Assembly: GCF_036785885.1 (NCBI RefSeq)
Contig: NC_092329.1
Location: forward strand, 2,790,001 to 2,854,000
DNA length: 64,000 bases
Reading direction: 5' to 3'
Origin: Coffea arabica
Taxonomy: Eukaryota > Streptophyta > Magnoliopsida > Gentianales > Rubiaceae
The notes under the pieces were generated by a model, which was not told the origin of the DNA, did not search any database, and was given only the letters and a program-made list of their open reading frames with translations. Each line of letters starts with the position of its first letter. Position 1 is the first letter of the stretch. Position numbers and translations under genes: made by a program. This document shows, piece by piece, positions 10,787 through 20,978 of the stretch.

Positions 10787-13170
10787 ATGTTGTATATTAT
10801 AGGACTGGGATTGGGAGATGAGAAAGACATCACTCTCAGAGGCCTTGAAGCTGTTCAGAAGTCCCAAAAAGTATTCATAGAAGCCTATACCTCTCTCCTC
10901 TCCTTTGGTATCTCCTCCGATGGCCTTTCTACTCTGGTATCTTTTTTTTTTTTTAATTTTATTTTGGTAGTTTCAGAATTCTTTGCTCGTCAAGCAGTTA
11001 ACAAAGCTTAGAAAGAAATGTACAATCTTTTGCAGGAAAAGCTCTACGGCAAATCAATTACGGTAGCGGATAGGGAAATGGTCGAGGAAAAGGCAGACGA
11101 TATACTCTTGGAAGCTACATCGTCCGATGTTGCTTTTCTCGTTGTTGGAGACCCTTTTGGGTAATGTACCACTGCATCTCAATTTCAATTCTTCAGTCTC
11201 TTCAAATGTTGCAATTTTTTATGTGGGGTTTGTTTGTTTCTTGTTAATTGCGCAGCAATCATTTAATGTAAAAGATGCTGCAATGTATCTTGTATGTGCG
11301 AACATTTGAAGTTTGAAGTAATCATCTTTCAAACTCTTCTTTAAATGTGTTTAATGTACTGGATGAAAATTTTTGGTTATACAGAGAGTCATGCAAGTAT
11401 AGGCAGTCTGTAAGAGTAGATAGGTTCATTTCATCGATCAGGGAGCTTACTATTCTCTTTCATGGACTAATTATTTCTCTTGCTACTTTTGTGCTGCAAT
11501 TGTTCACAGAGCTACTACGCACACAGATCTCGTTGTTAGAGCAAAAAAATTGGGTGTGGATGTTAAGGTTGTGCATAATGCGTCAGTAATGAATGCAATT
11601 GGAGTTTGTGGTTTACAACTCTACCGATATGGAGAGACGGTTTCCCTTCCATTTTTCACTGATACTTGGAGGCCTGATAGTTTTTATGAGAAGATTCAAA
11701 GAAATAGAAAGCTGGGATTGCATACTCTTTGCTTGTTAGGTAAAGTTGACATCTTTGATTGACAAACCAAACAATGTTTTTAATGAACTTAGATGCTGTA
11801 GTTAACAGCTGCAGTTGCTGGGCCCTGGTTTTACTGCACACTGCATCATCTGACATGTATGTGCAATGCATTTTTTGTGTTCCAAGAAGCTGTGTATATA
11901 GGCGGTGCAGTAGTGAACTTACAACAAGAATTGCCAAGTTCACATTCTGATGTTTTAATTGTTTTGGCTTCTCTAGCTTTCCATGTGCTTGGGTCAACTC
12001 AATTGACTAGTTGTATTTGAGTGCTTTGTAATTTTTCATAGTTTTGTTTTCAATCGTTGTTTTAATCCCGTCAGGTTCATGTTTAGAGCTTTATTCCATG
12101 AGAAAACCATCGAATCAACTATCATTGGTCATTCACTTCTAGGTTTTTTTTTTTCCCATGCCTTCCATGCCTTCACATCTTATCCTCATTTTAGATAATT
12201 CTATTGTCACTTTATATTGCCCTCAAACATCTCTGTAACAATCGAAAGTTCTGAGGCTCTACAACTCTTTTTCTTGTTAAAACCTTAAGCAATAACAGAA
12301 CTCTAATTAAGAATTCTGCTTTGCAGACATACGAGTAAAGGAGCCCTCCTTGGAGTCTTTGTGCAGGTTTGTTTCAGTGTTAATGCCAGCCTGTAGAATG
12401 AAAAACCCCATGTGATTTTGTTTGTCTCTTGCTTTTATGCTTGACTCATCTGCAATATTCTTGATTCCCAAGTTACAGAGGGAAAAAGCAATATGAGCCT
12501 CCAAGGTTTATGGCAGTAAGTGTTGCAATTGAGCAGCTCTTGGAGGTTGAACAAATGCGTGGAGAAAATGGTAGGTATACGGGTACAATTGCATTGCTTT
12601 TCAGTTGTTGTGGCTCCTGAGATCTTTCCATCAAAAAATTTTCAACTAGCTATATACCTTTTAGCTTGATCTGCACAGATCTTATTCTGTCTAAAATGTA
12701 CTTCGCCATGAAGTAGTTATCCTTTTTGGTTGTGTCGTCTGGTGTTAATTCCCTGTTCGTGGAAACATTTCAGCTTTGATTAACTTGCGCTACTAACGTG
12801 TTGTTTTCACTACCCATGTTTTGTGGGCCTATCATGATGAGCTCCAATGTTCCTACATGCAACATCATTAGAGAAGTAAAGCCATTTTGCTTTGGCCACC
12901 TGGATTTTTTTCCCTGTTTATGTTGCTTTTAAAAATATTCTGCTATTTGTTTTGTCTGGAATTGCAGCATACACTGAAGACACTACTTGCGTTGGCTTTG
13001 CTCGACTTGGTAGTGAAGATCAGTTGGTGGTTGCCGGTTCGATGAAACAATTGTTAGAGGTGGACTTTGGTCCCCCACTGCATTGCCTCGTGATAGTCGG
13101 TGATACTCACCCCGTGGAAGAAGAAATGCTGGATTTCTATAAGCTAGCGAAAAAGCAGGGCCAAGCCTGA
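10787..13170 (+). CDS. DPH5: Diphthine methyl ester synthase (DPH5)
   Basis: DPH5 is the S-adenosylmethionine-dependent methyltransferase that methylates the modified histidine of elongation factor 2 during diphthamide synthesis, in the cytosol (family knowledge). Six exons (10787-10936, 11036-11160, 11510-11739, 12327-12366, 12479-12570, 12968-13170) encode 279 residues, close to the usual 285. It starts [20 protein letters not shown], the tetrapyrrole-methylase-like Rossmann N-terminus. GDPFGATTHTDL (residues 88-99) is the SAM-binding motif, and [10 protein letters not shown] and [12 protein letters not shown]-like blocks follow (here [12 protein letters not shown]). The C-terminal part has [12 protein letters not shown] and [17 protein letters not shown]. 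The start is fixed by the conserved MLYIIGLGL. The gene is convergent with the Myb/SANT gene downstream. No defects seen. Confidence 0.97.
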
Positions 13171-13609
13171 ATATTTTAATTGTACATCAATAGGATTGTA
13201 TGACAGTTATTGTTGTATCCATCGTTTATCTCTTGCATTATTTCAACTTTAATTGGCTGTCGATGTTGAGAATGCCAATCTTGCTTGATGTTGGACAATT
13301 AGGTTTGTTTTACGATATCAGCTTAAATAGTACTAATACAGTACTGAAATGATTCGACATTGATTTTACTGGAAGGGCATTGCACATCTGCATATTTACT
13401 TTTCTTTGTACAGAACGGACATTTCCTAGACAGAACACGAATCCAGTTTTCAGCAATTAGTAGTCACCGTGACCGTTGATCATGCTAAAATATCTTGCAT
13501 CCCTACTAGCCAGCAAGTCAAAAAAAGTTATCGCCTAACATAGTTTTTGCTATTGAAGGGTGTTATCTGCACCAAAAAATATAAAAAACCAAAAGGTAGT
13601 TCTACTAAA
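13171..13609. other. Convergent 3' UTR region between DPH5 and the Myb/SANT-like gene
   Basis: This 439-bp gap lies between two convergent stop codons. It should hold both 3' UTRs, which may overlap. No repeats or coding signal. Confidence 0.6.
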
Positions 13610-14665
13610 CTAGGAGAAAAAATGACCACACTTCCCCTGTAGCCATGTTAACCTTACTGTGTTGCTCTTAAGAGAAAGGAACATCTCTCGTGAACTGGGA
13701 TCCTCGAAAAGATCCAGCGCTGCATAATAGAGCCAATCCTCAATGCCTTCAATCTCGTCCAAAGCTTTTATGCAGTTGGTTATCGTAAATTTATCATCAG
13801 TCTTAGACATATCTGTTGATCGCAACTTTGATGCACCAATCATATCTAACAATGCTCCTGCCATTATATTTCTTAAATTTCCATCCAAGTAACTTTCTCC
13901 GGATCCCCTGCTAGTCTCTGCTGGACGCTTCCTCTTTCTTTCTGCTGTGGTTTTATTCATATTCTGTGGCGGAGATGGATTTCCTTGTTCAGGTCTTGAC
14001 AGCGCAGGGGTTTGAGGAAGTGCATTTCCACTTTCCTGACATAAAGGGTCTGTACCTGCAGATTTATCCAGTTCTTCATAGTGGCTGGATTGGGCATATT
14101 TCCCAGCAGATTTGTCTAGCTCTTCATAGTGGCTGGATTGAGCATATTTTCCATCAGCACCTGAATCCGCAAAAATTGCACATAACTGGTCATAAATAGG
14201 ACAATCCTTGATCTTGGTGGACTCAGCAGGCTTATGTTGTACCTGTTAATATAAAAAAAAGAAAAACAGAATCAAGAACCATAATACCATTCAGAGAGAG
14301 AGAGAGAGGTAGAAGAATAAGAAGGAAAAGAATAATACTCCAATGTCTTCCCATAGGTCAAACCCAATGTAGCAAGAATCTTCTATGGGATCCTGTTGAT
14401 CAAAGGCTGATTTCAGACTACAGTAACGTGTCCGGAGAACATCAAGGTGTTTCCTCAATTGATTATTATTAAAGTTAAGATTTGTCTGTCTGTTAAATTC
14501 TTCACGTATGTGGTTCCATGTCTTCTTGTCAAAAACATTGTTTGGTCTGTTCCCCAGTTGAATCTGCTGAACAACAAGGTCTGCAAAAATCTTATCAAGG
14601 GATGCTGTCCATCTTGTCCTCAAACGCTCCTGTTTGGGCAGCTGTTCATTAGCTTCACCATCCAT
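13610..14665 (-). CDS. Myb/SANT-like DNA-binding domain protein (LIMYB-like)
   Basis: This is a plant Myb/SANT-like domain protein (the Myb_DNA-bind_3 class, including L10-interacting MYB proteins and many domesticated PIF/Harbinger-type DNA-binding partners). Two coding exons, 14665-14339 and 14242-13610, give 319 residues. The Myb/SANT domain spans about residues 16-107, from RTRWTASLDKIFADLV through FDKKTWNHIREEFNRQ and LDVLRTRYCSLK to IGFDLWEDIG. The middle is acidic and serine-rich and contains a perfect 16-residue tandem duplication (KYAQSSHYEELDKSAG twice). A basic KRKRP stretch follows and could be a nuclear signal. The C-terminal helical region (DWLYYAALDLFEDPSSREMF) is typical of this family. 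The ATG has an acceptor four bases upstream, implying a leader intron. The target genes are unknown. Confidence 0.85.
14055..14150 (-). repeat. 48-bp in-frame tandem duplication inside the Myb/SANT-like CDS
   Basis: Two adjacent 48-bp units (for example GCAGATTT at 14058 and 14106) encode two identical 16-residue blocks. The DNA copies differ at several silent positions, so the duplication is not brand new. It falls in the linker after the Myb/SANT domain. Confidence 0.9.
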
Positions 14666-16163
14666 CTGTCTGAATTAAGCAATGCATTACAGGTTAATCC
14701 AGCAATCAGCAGCACAGAACAACTTTCCTCTTACTTTATTTCTCATACTTAATTCTTTTGACTTTGGTCATTTGGTAACATGAAACAAGCTGACTTCGGC
14801 TTTATCTTCAGCACAAAAAAATTTCTTAGCTGTATTAGAAAATTTTAGGTCTTCTACTGCACAAATGCCTACTACATCATAGAGTACCAGAACGGTCTGG
14901 AAGCTCAAACAGCAAAGCATAATGCAACTGTTATTGGACACGGTAACTTGACCTCCTTTTAAACTAGATTCTAGGAGCTCAAACCCCATTTGCAACACAT
15001 GATAAAGTGCTTAAAAAGCCAAAGATGTCAGATGGATGGCTAATAGCAACAAGTTGCAGTTGATACCAAAGTTGCCAGGTACATATACAATGTGATATAT
15101 AGTAAAAGTTAAAACAAGCATCCTACTGTAACTAAAGAAAATTGAATTAATGAACAGAGAAGTAGCAGATATAACACTTGCTGCAGTCAGATATCCACTG
15201 ATTATCAAAAGTAGCACCATGGCAGCTTTATAGAAGGTTAATTGGATTAACTACTTGAAAGGATCTTGACCACAAAGTAAGCGATGCCAACCTAGGTAGT
15301 AAGTTCACCAACTCTCTGCATATTAATGGTTTTGCGAGAATATTCATGAGTCCCAAAATTAAGAAAATGTTCACATTACCTTAAAACATTGATGTCACAA
15401 AGAAACATGAAAGATTAGAATAATAAAACATGTCATCTGATTTTCAATCAACAATATACAACTACCTCAGCACTATTTCTCTTTAACATTCCTAATATAC
15501 CAAATAGTTAAGATATGTTTTGGTATTGAAAAAAAATATCCTTCTAGATGTGATGATTTATTTTAGCAAAATCTCTAACGAAAATGACCGTAATTCAACC
15601 ATAAGCTTGATAATGTGCACAGCAAAAGACAGTGAATTAGTAGAAAAGCGAATGATCGATTTGTGTTCTAAAATCTGGACTCTTTAAACATTAAAATAGC
15701 ACAAAAATACTAATTTCAATTAGCACTTGGCAAGAATTGCTTTTTTATCCAATGCAATGAACAAAAATCATGCGCACAATCAGCAAATAAAGATCTAAAT
15801 TACTTAAACAGCAAAAATTACTGAAAGAAAATGATCAAAATATTCAGCTGAAAGTTACCCTACCAAAACAAAACATCAAAATGCAGTCATCATACTGTCG
15901 TCGCACGTTAAACCCTAAACAATATGGTTACAATATGAACGCTTCTTCTTCGTCATTAATTTTGCGGCATTGACGATATTATGAAAAAAAAAATACCCAA
16001 AAAGACAAATACCTGGCTTAATAAAATGATATATCCGCACAAATTAAAAAGAAAAGAAAATCGCCACAACGGAAGTTCGAAACGAGAGGGCAAAATCATG
16101 AAAGGGAAATGTACATATATGCACGCTTGATGCTGACCAGGTAGGAACTAATGAAAAGTATAC

Positions 16164-16270
16164 CTTTGGAGGGCTCCCGGGTAATCGCCGGAAACCTGGT
16201 AAAATTGTCGCCACGGCAAGAGGCGACAGAGCGGGCTCCTCTGAGTTGCGATCAAAGCTACAAAGTACGG
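16164..16270 (-). promoter_or_regulatory. Probable non-coding first exon of the Myb/SANT-like gene
   Basis: The minus strand has a GTATAC donor at 16163, and the only acceptor just upstream of the ATG ends at 14670, implying a leader intron of about 1.5 kb. The segment 16164-16270 is GC-rich compared with the AT-rich intron. The transcription start is inferred and not marked by a clear TATA box. Confidence 0.4.
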
Positions 16271-17303
16271 CTCCGTAACTGAGTAATTTACCTGTGTTTA
16301 ATTAAAATGGGGTTACATTTGTAATTCTATAGTTGACTAAATTACGGTAAGCCCCTAAAGTTTCTATAGTTACAATTACCTCCATGTAGTTCTTACAAAA
16401 TTACCGGAGGATAGAGCATTACGCAAGTATTTAAATTGTACGAGGATATTATGTAAAAGTAAAAAAAAAAAAAAAGAAGTACTACATCAATGGTGTTTAC
16501 AAATTACCTACCACTATAACTTTTAAATTTAAATTACCCATCAACACAGCACTCACGTCGATTCAAACATATGAACTTACATATTACTCAGTAACATAGC
16601 CGCACATTTATAATGAGATTCTGACTCAAATTTTTTGCGAGGAAGTGGTGTATGTTTAACAATTGAACCCACACATTTATATTTAGTGATCATGTCATAG
16701 AATCCATATAACTGTAATTTTTACTCATTTTGTGTCATCATCTATGGCTTGATTATTGATTCTTTAATTAATTATATCTTATTTTTTCTTTTGCTTTAGA
16801 AAATGTCAATCAGCTTAAATGATGTTATGATTTTTAATTTAAAAATAATTACTTCTATAATTCTCAACTGAATGGATATCATATAAATTATAAAAGAGGT
16901 TTTTTGAAAAAAAATATTTTATTAATAGCGGTTAAATGTGTATATGTTTGGGGAAGCAGAGAGGGGGTTATTGGTAATTCTAGAAGAGTGTTTCCTAAAG
17001 TAGCTTTTAGCTCCGATTGCTTTCTTTTAAAAGAACATTGGTAAATACCCATGGATAGGCGGAGTTCTTAAGACGAGTTAGAAAGGTAGGGTAATTTAGT
17101 GGAACAAGCATTCGTCGGTTGGATCGATAAGAGTGTGAACTGTAAGATGCTTTTAGATATGATGTATGTAAAATTAGTGAACAAACAAGTGTAGCAAACT
17201 TTTTTTTTTTTGGAAGAATTTCAACTTCTCTCGAGAACACATATGATCTTTACTTTTTATCTTTTAAGCATAGGATAGCAAATAATGAGAATAAAGGTAG
17301 AAC

Positions 17304-17867
17304 CTCTGTTTTAAAACTCGGACCGGCCGATTGAACCGGGAACCGGCCAGGTAGCCGGTCCGAGTCATATTTAAAAACCGGAAATTTAAAATCCGGGTTT
17401 GACCGGAAAAAAACCGATTTTTCCGGTTCAACAGTAATTTTTTTAAAAAAAATTCAAACTTTTTAATATTATGTTTTGACCCCCTAAATTGTTAAAACTT
17501 ATTGATATACCTCAAATATTTGATACTTTATAAATATTGTCCTAAAATTTGATGTTATTTTTCAATTAAATTCATAATTTTAATTCTAAACTTGTTAATA
17601 TTTATTAAATAATATAAATTGCTACTTGATTGTTCTAATTTCTTTGTATTTTCTTGTTAAATATATTTGAAACATCAAATATATATGAATATAGCTTTAT
17701 TAATATCAATATATTATTAGATATTATATATATAATATTTTAATTTTTAAATAATTTTTATTTATGACGTCATCCTGTTCGACCCCTATCGACCCCCGGT
17801 CGAACCCATTGACCCCTGACCTCTGACCTCGGTCGAGTCGCTATCCGGTCCGGTTCTGAAAACATAG
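17304..17867. mobile_element. Non-autonomous hAT-type element, 564 bp, with 8-bp target duplication
   Basis: The flanks are the 8-bp direct repeat GGTAGAAC (17296-17303 and 17868-17875). The ends form an inverted repeat: left CTCTGTTTTAAAACTCGGAC, right (reverse complement) CTATGTTTTCAGAACCGGAC, both running on into CGG-rich sequence. The body is CCGG/GACC-rich at the ends and AT-rich in the middle, with no transposase ORF. An 8-bp duplication plus these ends fits the hAT superfamily. The same family recurs at 27268-28657. Confidence 0.85.
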
Positions 17868-18933
17868 GGTAGAACGAGTAGTAGAATCACATTTACTGGT
17901 CTAAGAAGGCAAATAAAGATAAAATAAAACATAAAAATGATCCACTCCAAGTTCGCGCTCCAACCTTTACCGTCCACAACTTGAACTTGCCACCTCTATG
18001 GCCCATCACAATTGTGAGAGGAAAAAATGAAAAATGAAAAATTTTCAGATTAAATTTTGAGAGGAAAAAATCAAAAATGAAAAAAGTTCCTTGAAGAATG
18101 CTATGTATTTAATACAATTTCATTTCATACATTTATTCAGTTAGGAAAGATGATAAATGTCGCAAGGCCCTAGACTTAGAAAGCTTGTATACCATACATC
18201 AGCTCAGTCAAATCAATAGTGCTCTTTTGGTTTTTTTTTTTTTTTTTTTTTGGGTAAATGCATTACATCAATGGACTCATATAATTATCTAATGAATATC
18301 TATCCAGAGTAAGCAGAATTAGCAAGGCTAGTTATGTCATGGCTGAGTAGCAGAAATGCTCATGTAAGGTCGCGCAATTCCTGTCTGCGAGTTGCTAGAT
18401 CGATAATGATAAAAGTTGTTATGTAAGAATCCATCGACTAATTACTACTCTCTTTTTTTTTAAAAAAATTTTTTTTGTTTCATTGGTGAGTTTGTTAATG
18501 ACGACCTCAGCAATTAGGGGCGAATTCGCTGGTACTTGACAAGTGGTGATTGCCGGATTGGACTTTTGGAGTGGACTAACGAATAACAGACAATAATGGC
18601 CAAAGAAACCACAATATGTAGCTATCAAAAGATTCCTGCCTGCCTGCTTGCGAGCAACATACCAAAAGCACCAACACCGGATTGCGTTTTGAAGCTTAAG
18701 ACACAAATATTTCTAAAAGAGCTTAAGACACAAAGGGTAACAACAAAAAAGGACTCCGCAGGAACGAAAGCTTCCGTGTTTGTTGTGTGGGTGTTTCTTG
18801 TGGATCCCCTTTAAATTGCCTTCGGATCGCTCTTTCGGATTACTCCCGTATTTGTTCTAATTGAGTGGGTGTGTGTGTTTCATTCAGTTCTTGAAAAAAA
18901 GGAACGAAAGCTTCCGGTCTCTTTTTCTTTTCC

Positions 18934-18936
<3 letters not shown>

Positions 18937-18989
<53 letters not shown>
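18937..18989. repeat. (TA)n microsatellite, about 26 units
   Basis: An uninterrupted TA dinucleotide run, likely polymorphic. Confidence 0.95.
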
Positions 18990-18992
<3 letters not shown>

Positions 18993-19136
18993 GTGTATTT
19001 CTTTAGTAATCTTACGTTTCTGTGGCGTAAAATCTTGTAATTCTGGAACGAGTTTAATAAGTTGATCGGAAAAAGTTCACACAAAACAAAAATAAACGGC
19101 AAAAGAGATCAGATTAGAATTTACGAGAGGCGCAAT

Positions 19137-19191
19137 CCGGAGTATCCTGATGCCCTCAAACTTGCATTGAAGTTCTTCGACGTTCAAAAAT
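19137..19191 (+). pseudogene. Orphan fragment of a GH9 endoglucanase first exon
   Basis: The plus strand encodes PEYPDALKLALKFFDVQK and then reaches a GT at the same codon phase as the first-exon donor of the intact GH9 gene (20979-21195), where the matching block is KKYADALHAAMQFLDVQK. About 40 of 55 bases agree, including the AAAAAT before the donor. No transmembrane part upstream and no second exon (GKLVHNKIPWRG-like) downstream could be found before 20978. It looks like a truncated duplicate about 1.8 kb upstream of the gene. The reading frame across the fragment is open, but a functional product is unlikely. Confidence 0.65.
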
Positions 19192-19765
19192 GTAATTACC
19201 CTGCATTCCTAAGCTATCTCCTCCATTATCGATTTGTGTCGGTTAGATTGCTTTTGCACACATCCCTTTTTCTCGATTTATATGCAATACTTCTTCATTT
19301 GATTATTTATGTGATTCTTCGTCTGCCTTAAGAGTTGGAGTCATATCATATGGAAAAGATAGCTAAACTTCTGTGGGATGCAGACTGCTAAATCTTTAAT
19401 GGGGATCTTTTTCGTGTTTTATTTACAAAGTAACAAATTATATAAAACCTGAATATAAAGTGGGCAGGACTTCTAATTCACGCATCTGTTGATAAACTAG
19501 CTTTGCATGCAAGTTTTTGATGGTGTCGAGTGCCTATCTACTTCACCTAAAAATTTGATGAGACGCATGGGCAGAAAAATCGAAAATTATGCAAATACGG
19601 AGTGTTGCACTTCTTGCTAGCGTGTCTTTCTTTGAACAGGTGGAATGTCTTCGTCACTCACCATACACCTCATGTCACACAAAGTTTTTTTTTTTTTTTT
19701 AGTTCCATATCACATAAAGTTCAAACCCCACACCACACCTTCCCAGAACACACAAAAAAATAGAA

Positions 19766-20313
19766 GAGAAAAATGTAGCTTTTGTACCCAAATTTTGATA
19801 CATGAGCAGTTTTAATTCTTAAACTTTAGACAAAAACAAATCTGGTACTCAGATTTTTTAGCACATTTAGTACCCTTTACAATTTTTTTTCAAAATGCTA
19901 TCGAAAAGAGTTACGTGATAGTCGCATGTTCAACAATTATTGCATAAGAAAAATACCAAAAAGACGTAAAATATCCTTCTAACACTAAGTACCAAGAAAG
20001 ATATTTTAAAAATTTTAATCACTTGCCCAACTCTGCTCATCTTATTCTTTTCTCCTTCTTTTGTTGTATTTCATCTTCGCCTTAGTGTCAGAAAGATATT
20101 TTACGCTTTCTAGCAATTTTTTTTTTATACAATATTTGCCGAACATATGACTATCACGCGACTCTTTCAAGTAGCAATTTAGGAAAAAGCCATTAAGGGT
20201 ACTAAATGTGCTCAAATATTAAAAGTTTGGATACCATATTTGTTTTTGTCCAAAGTTTGTGGATTAAAACTGCTTAAGTATCAGAATTTGGATACCAAAA
20301 CTGCATTTTTCTC
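19766..20313. mobile_element. Fold-back (long inverted repeat) element, 548 bp
   Basis: The left arm (about 19766-19994) and right arm (about 20080-20313) are near-complete inverted copies, leaving a loop of about 85 bp. The outer ends are GAGAAAAATG(T/C)AG(C/T)TTT on each strand. Inner blocks such as GAGCAGTTTTAAT, GACAAAAACAAAT and GCACATTTAGTACCC pair with AGCAGTTTTAAT, GACAAAAACAAAT and GCACATTTAGTACCC on the other strand. Extended terminal repeats are seen in Mutator-like MITEs and fold-back elements. A-rich flanks prevent a clear target duplication. A transcript across it would form a hairpin of about 230 bp. Confidence 0.8.
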
Positions 20314-20978
20314 AAAAAAAAAAAAATCAATTCTTGGTCGAATTCAACCTCAAAAAGGAAAAGTGAAAAGATACGACGTCGCAGTAAAATAACCAATTAT
20401 TTGTTAACAGCAAGATTTTCCCAAGGAAATGGAGCTTAGATACGTACGTAATCTTATGACGCCTGTTACAAGACTGATTTCAACATTTACTGCGGACAAT
20501 CCGGAGACCCAATACTATTAAGGATACTCTTTCTTCTGAATGGCCAGAAAGCATATACATCGTCCTCGTCTATTGTCGGTGCCCCTGTTCTGTCCAAAAC
20601 AACCATTTTAACGGACTCCTCACCTATCTTTCTCCCTCAAATGGGCTACTAAACCAACCACATTGCCCAGATAAACCTCTCTTCCTCTAAACCTGTTCGT
20701 TAATCGTTCCCTCCGGATTTAGTATCTTCTTTTTGGTGCAAAGAAATACTAGAACAAACTAGAAGAACAGAGGCACCTGGAATTGAGATTTTGCAATTTC
20801 CTGCAGAAATCTGCTCCAGTTTCCCTGGCATTGATCAATGCCAGGTGCTATATGACTTCTTAAGCCCCAGAACTTTCAAAGTTTTATCGTGTTTTCAAGG
20901 TTTTTCTTCTTCTTGGCAGATTAGATCTGAACCAGAACTAAATCCAAAGAAACCAAAGCGAATTCTTTTCCATAGAGA

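Larger units (their letters stand above)
16271..20978. other. Intergenic spacer upstream of the GH9 endoglucanase
   Basis: No intact gene. It contains a hAT-type element (17304-17867), a (TA)n tract (18937-18989), an orphan endoglucanase exon fragment (19137-19191), a fold-back element (19766-20313), and presumably the GH9 promoter and 5' UTR in the last 500 bp. An ORF at 18419-18706 (minus) has no recognisable similarity. Confidence 0.6.

Noticed and set aside
11656-11997. 113-codon minus-strand ORF
   Set aside because: It is antisense to DPH5 exon 3 and its following intron; a shadow of a real coding exon.
18419-18706. 95-codon minus-strand ORF
   Set aside because: No recognisable family, and it ends in an A/T homopolymer run; not supportable as a gene.
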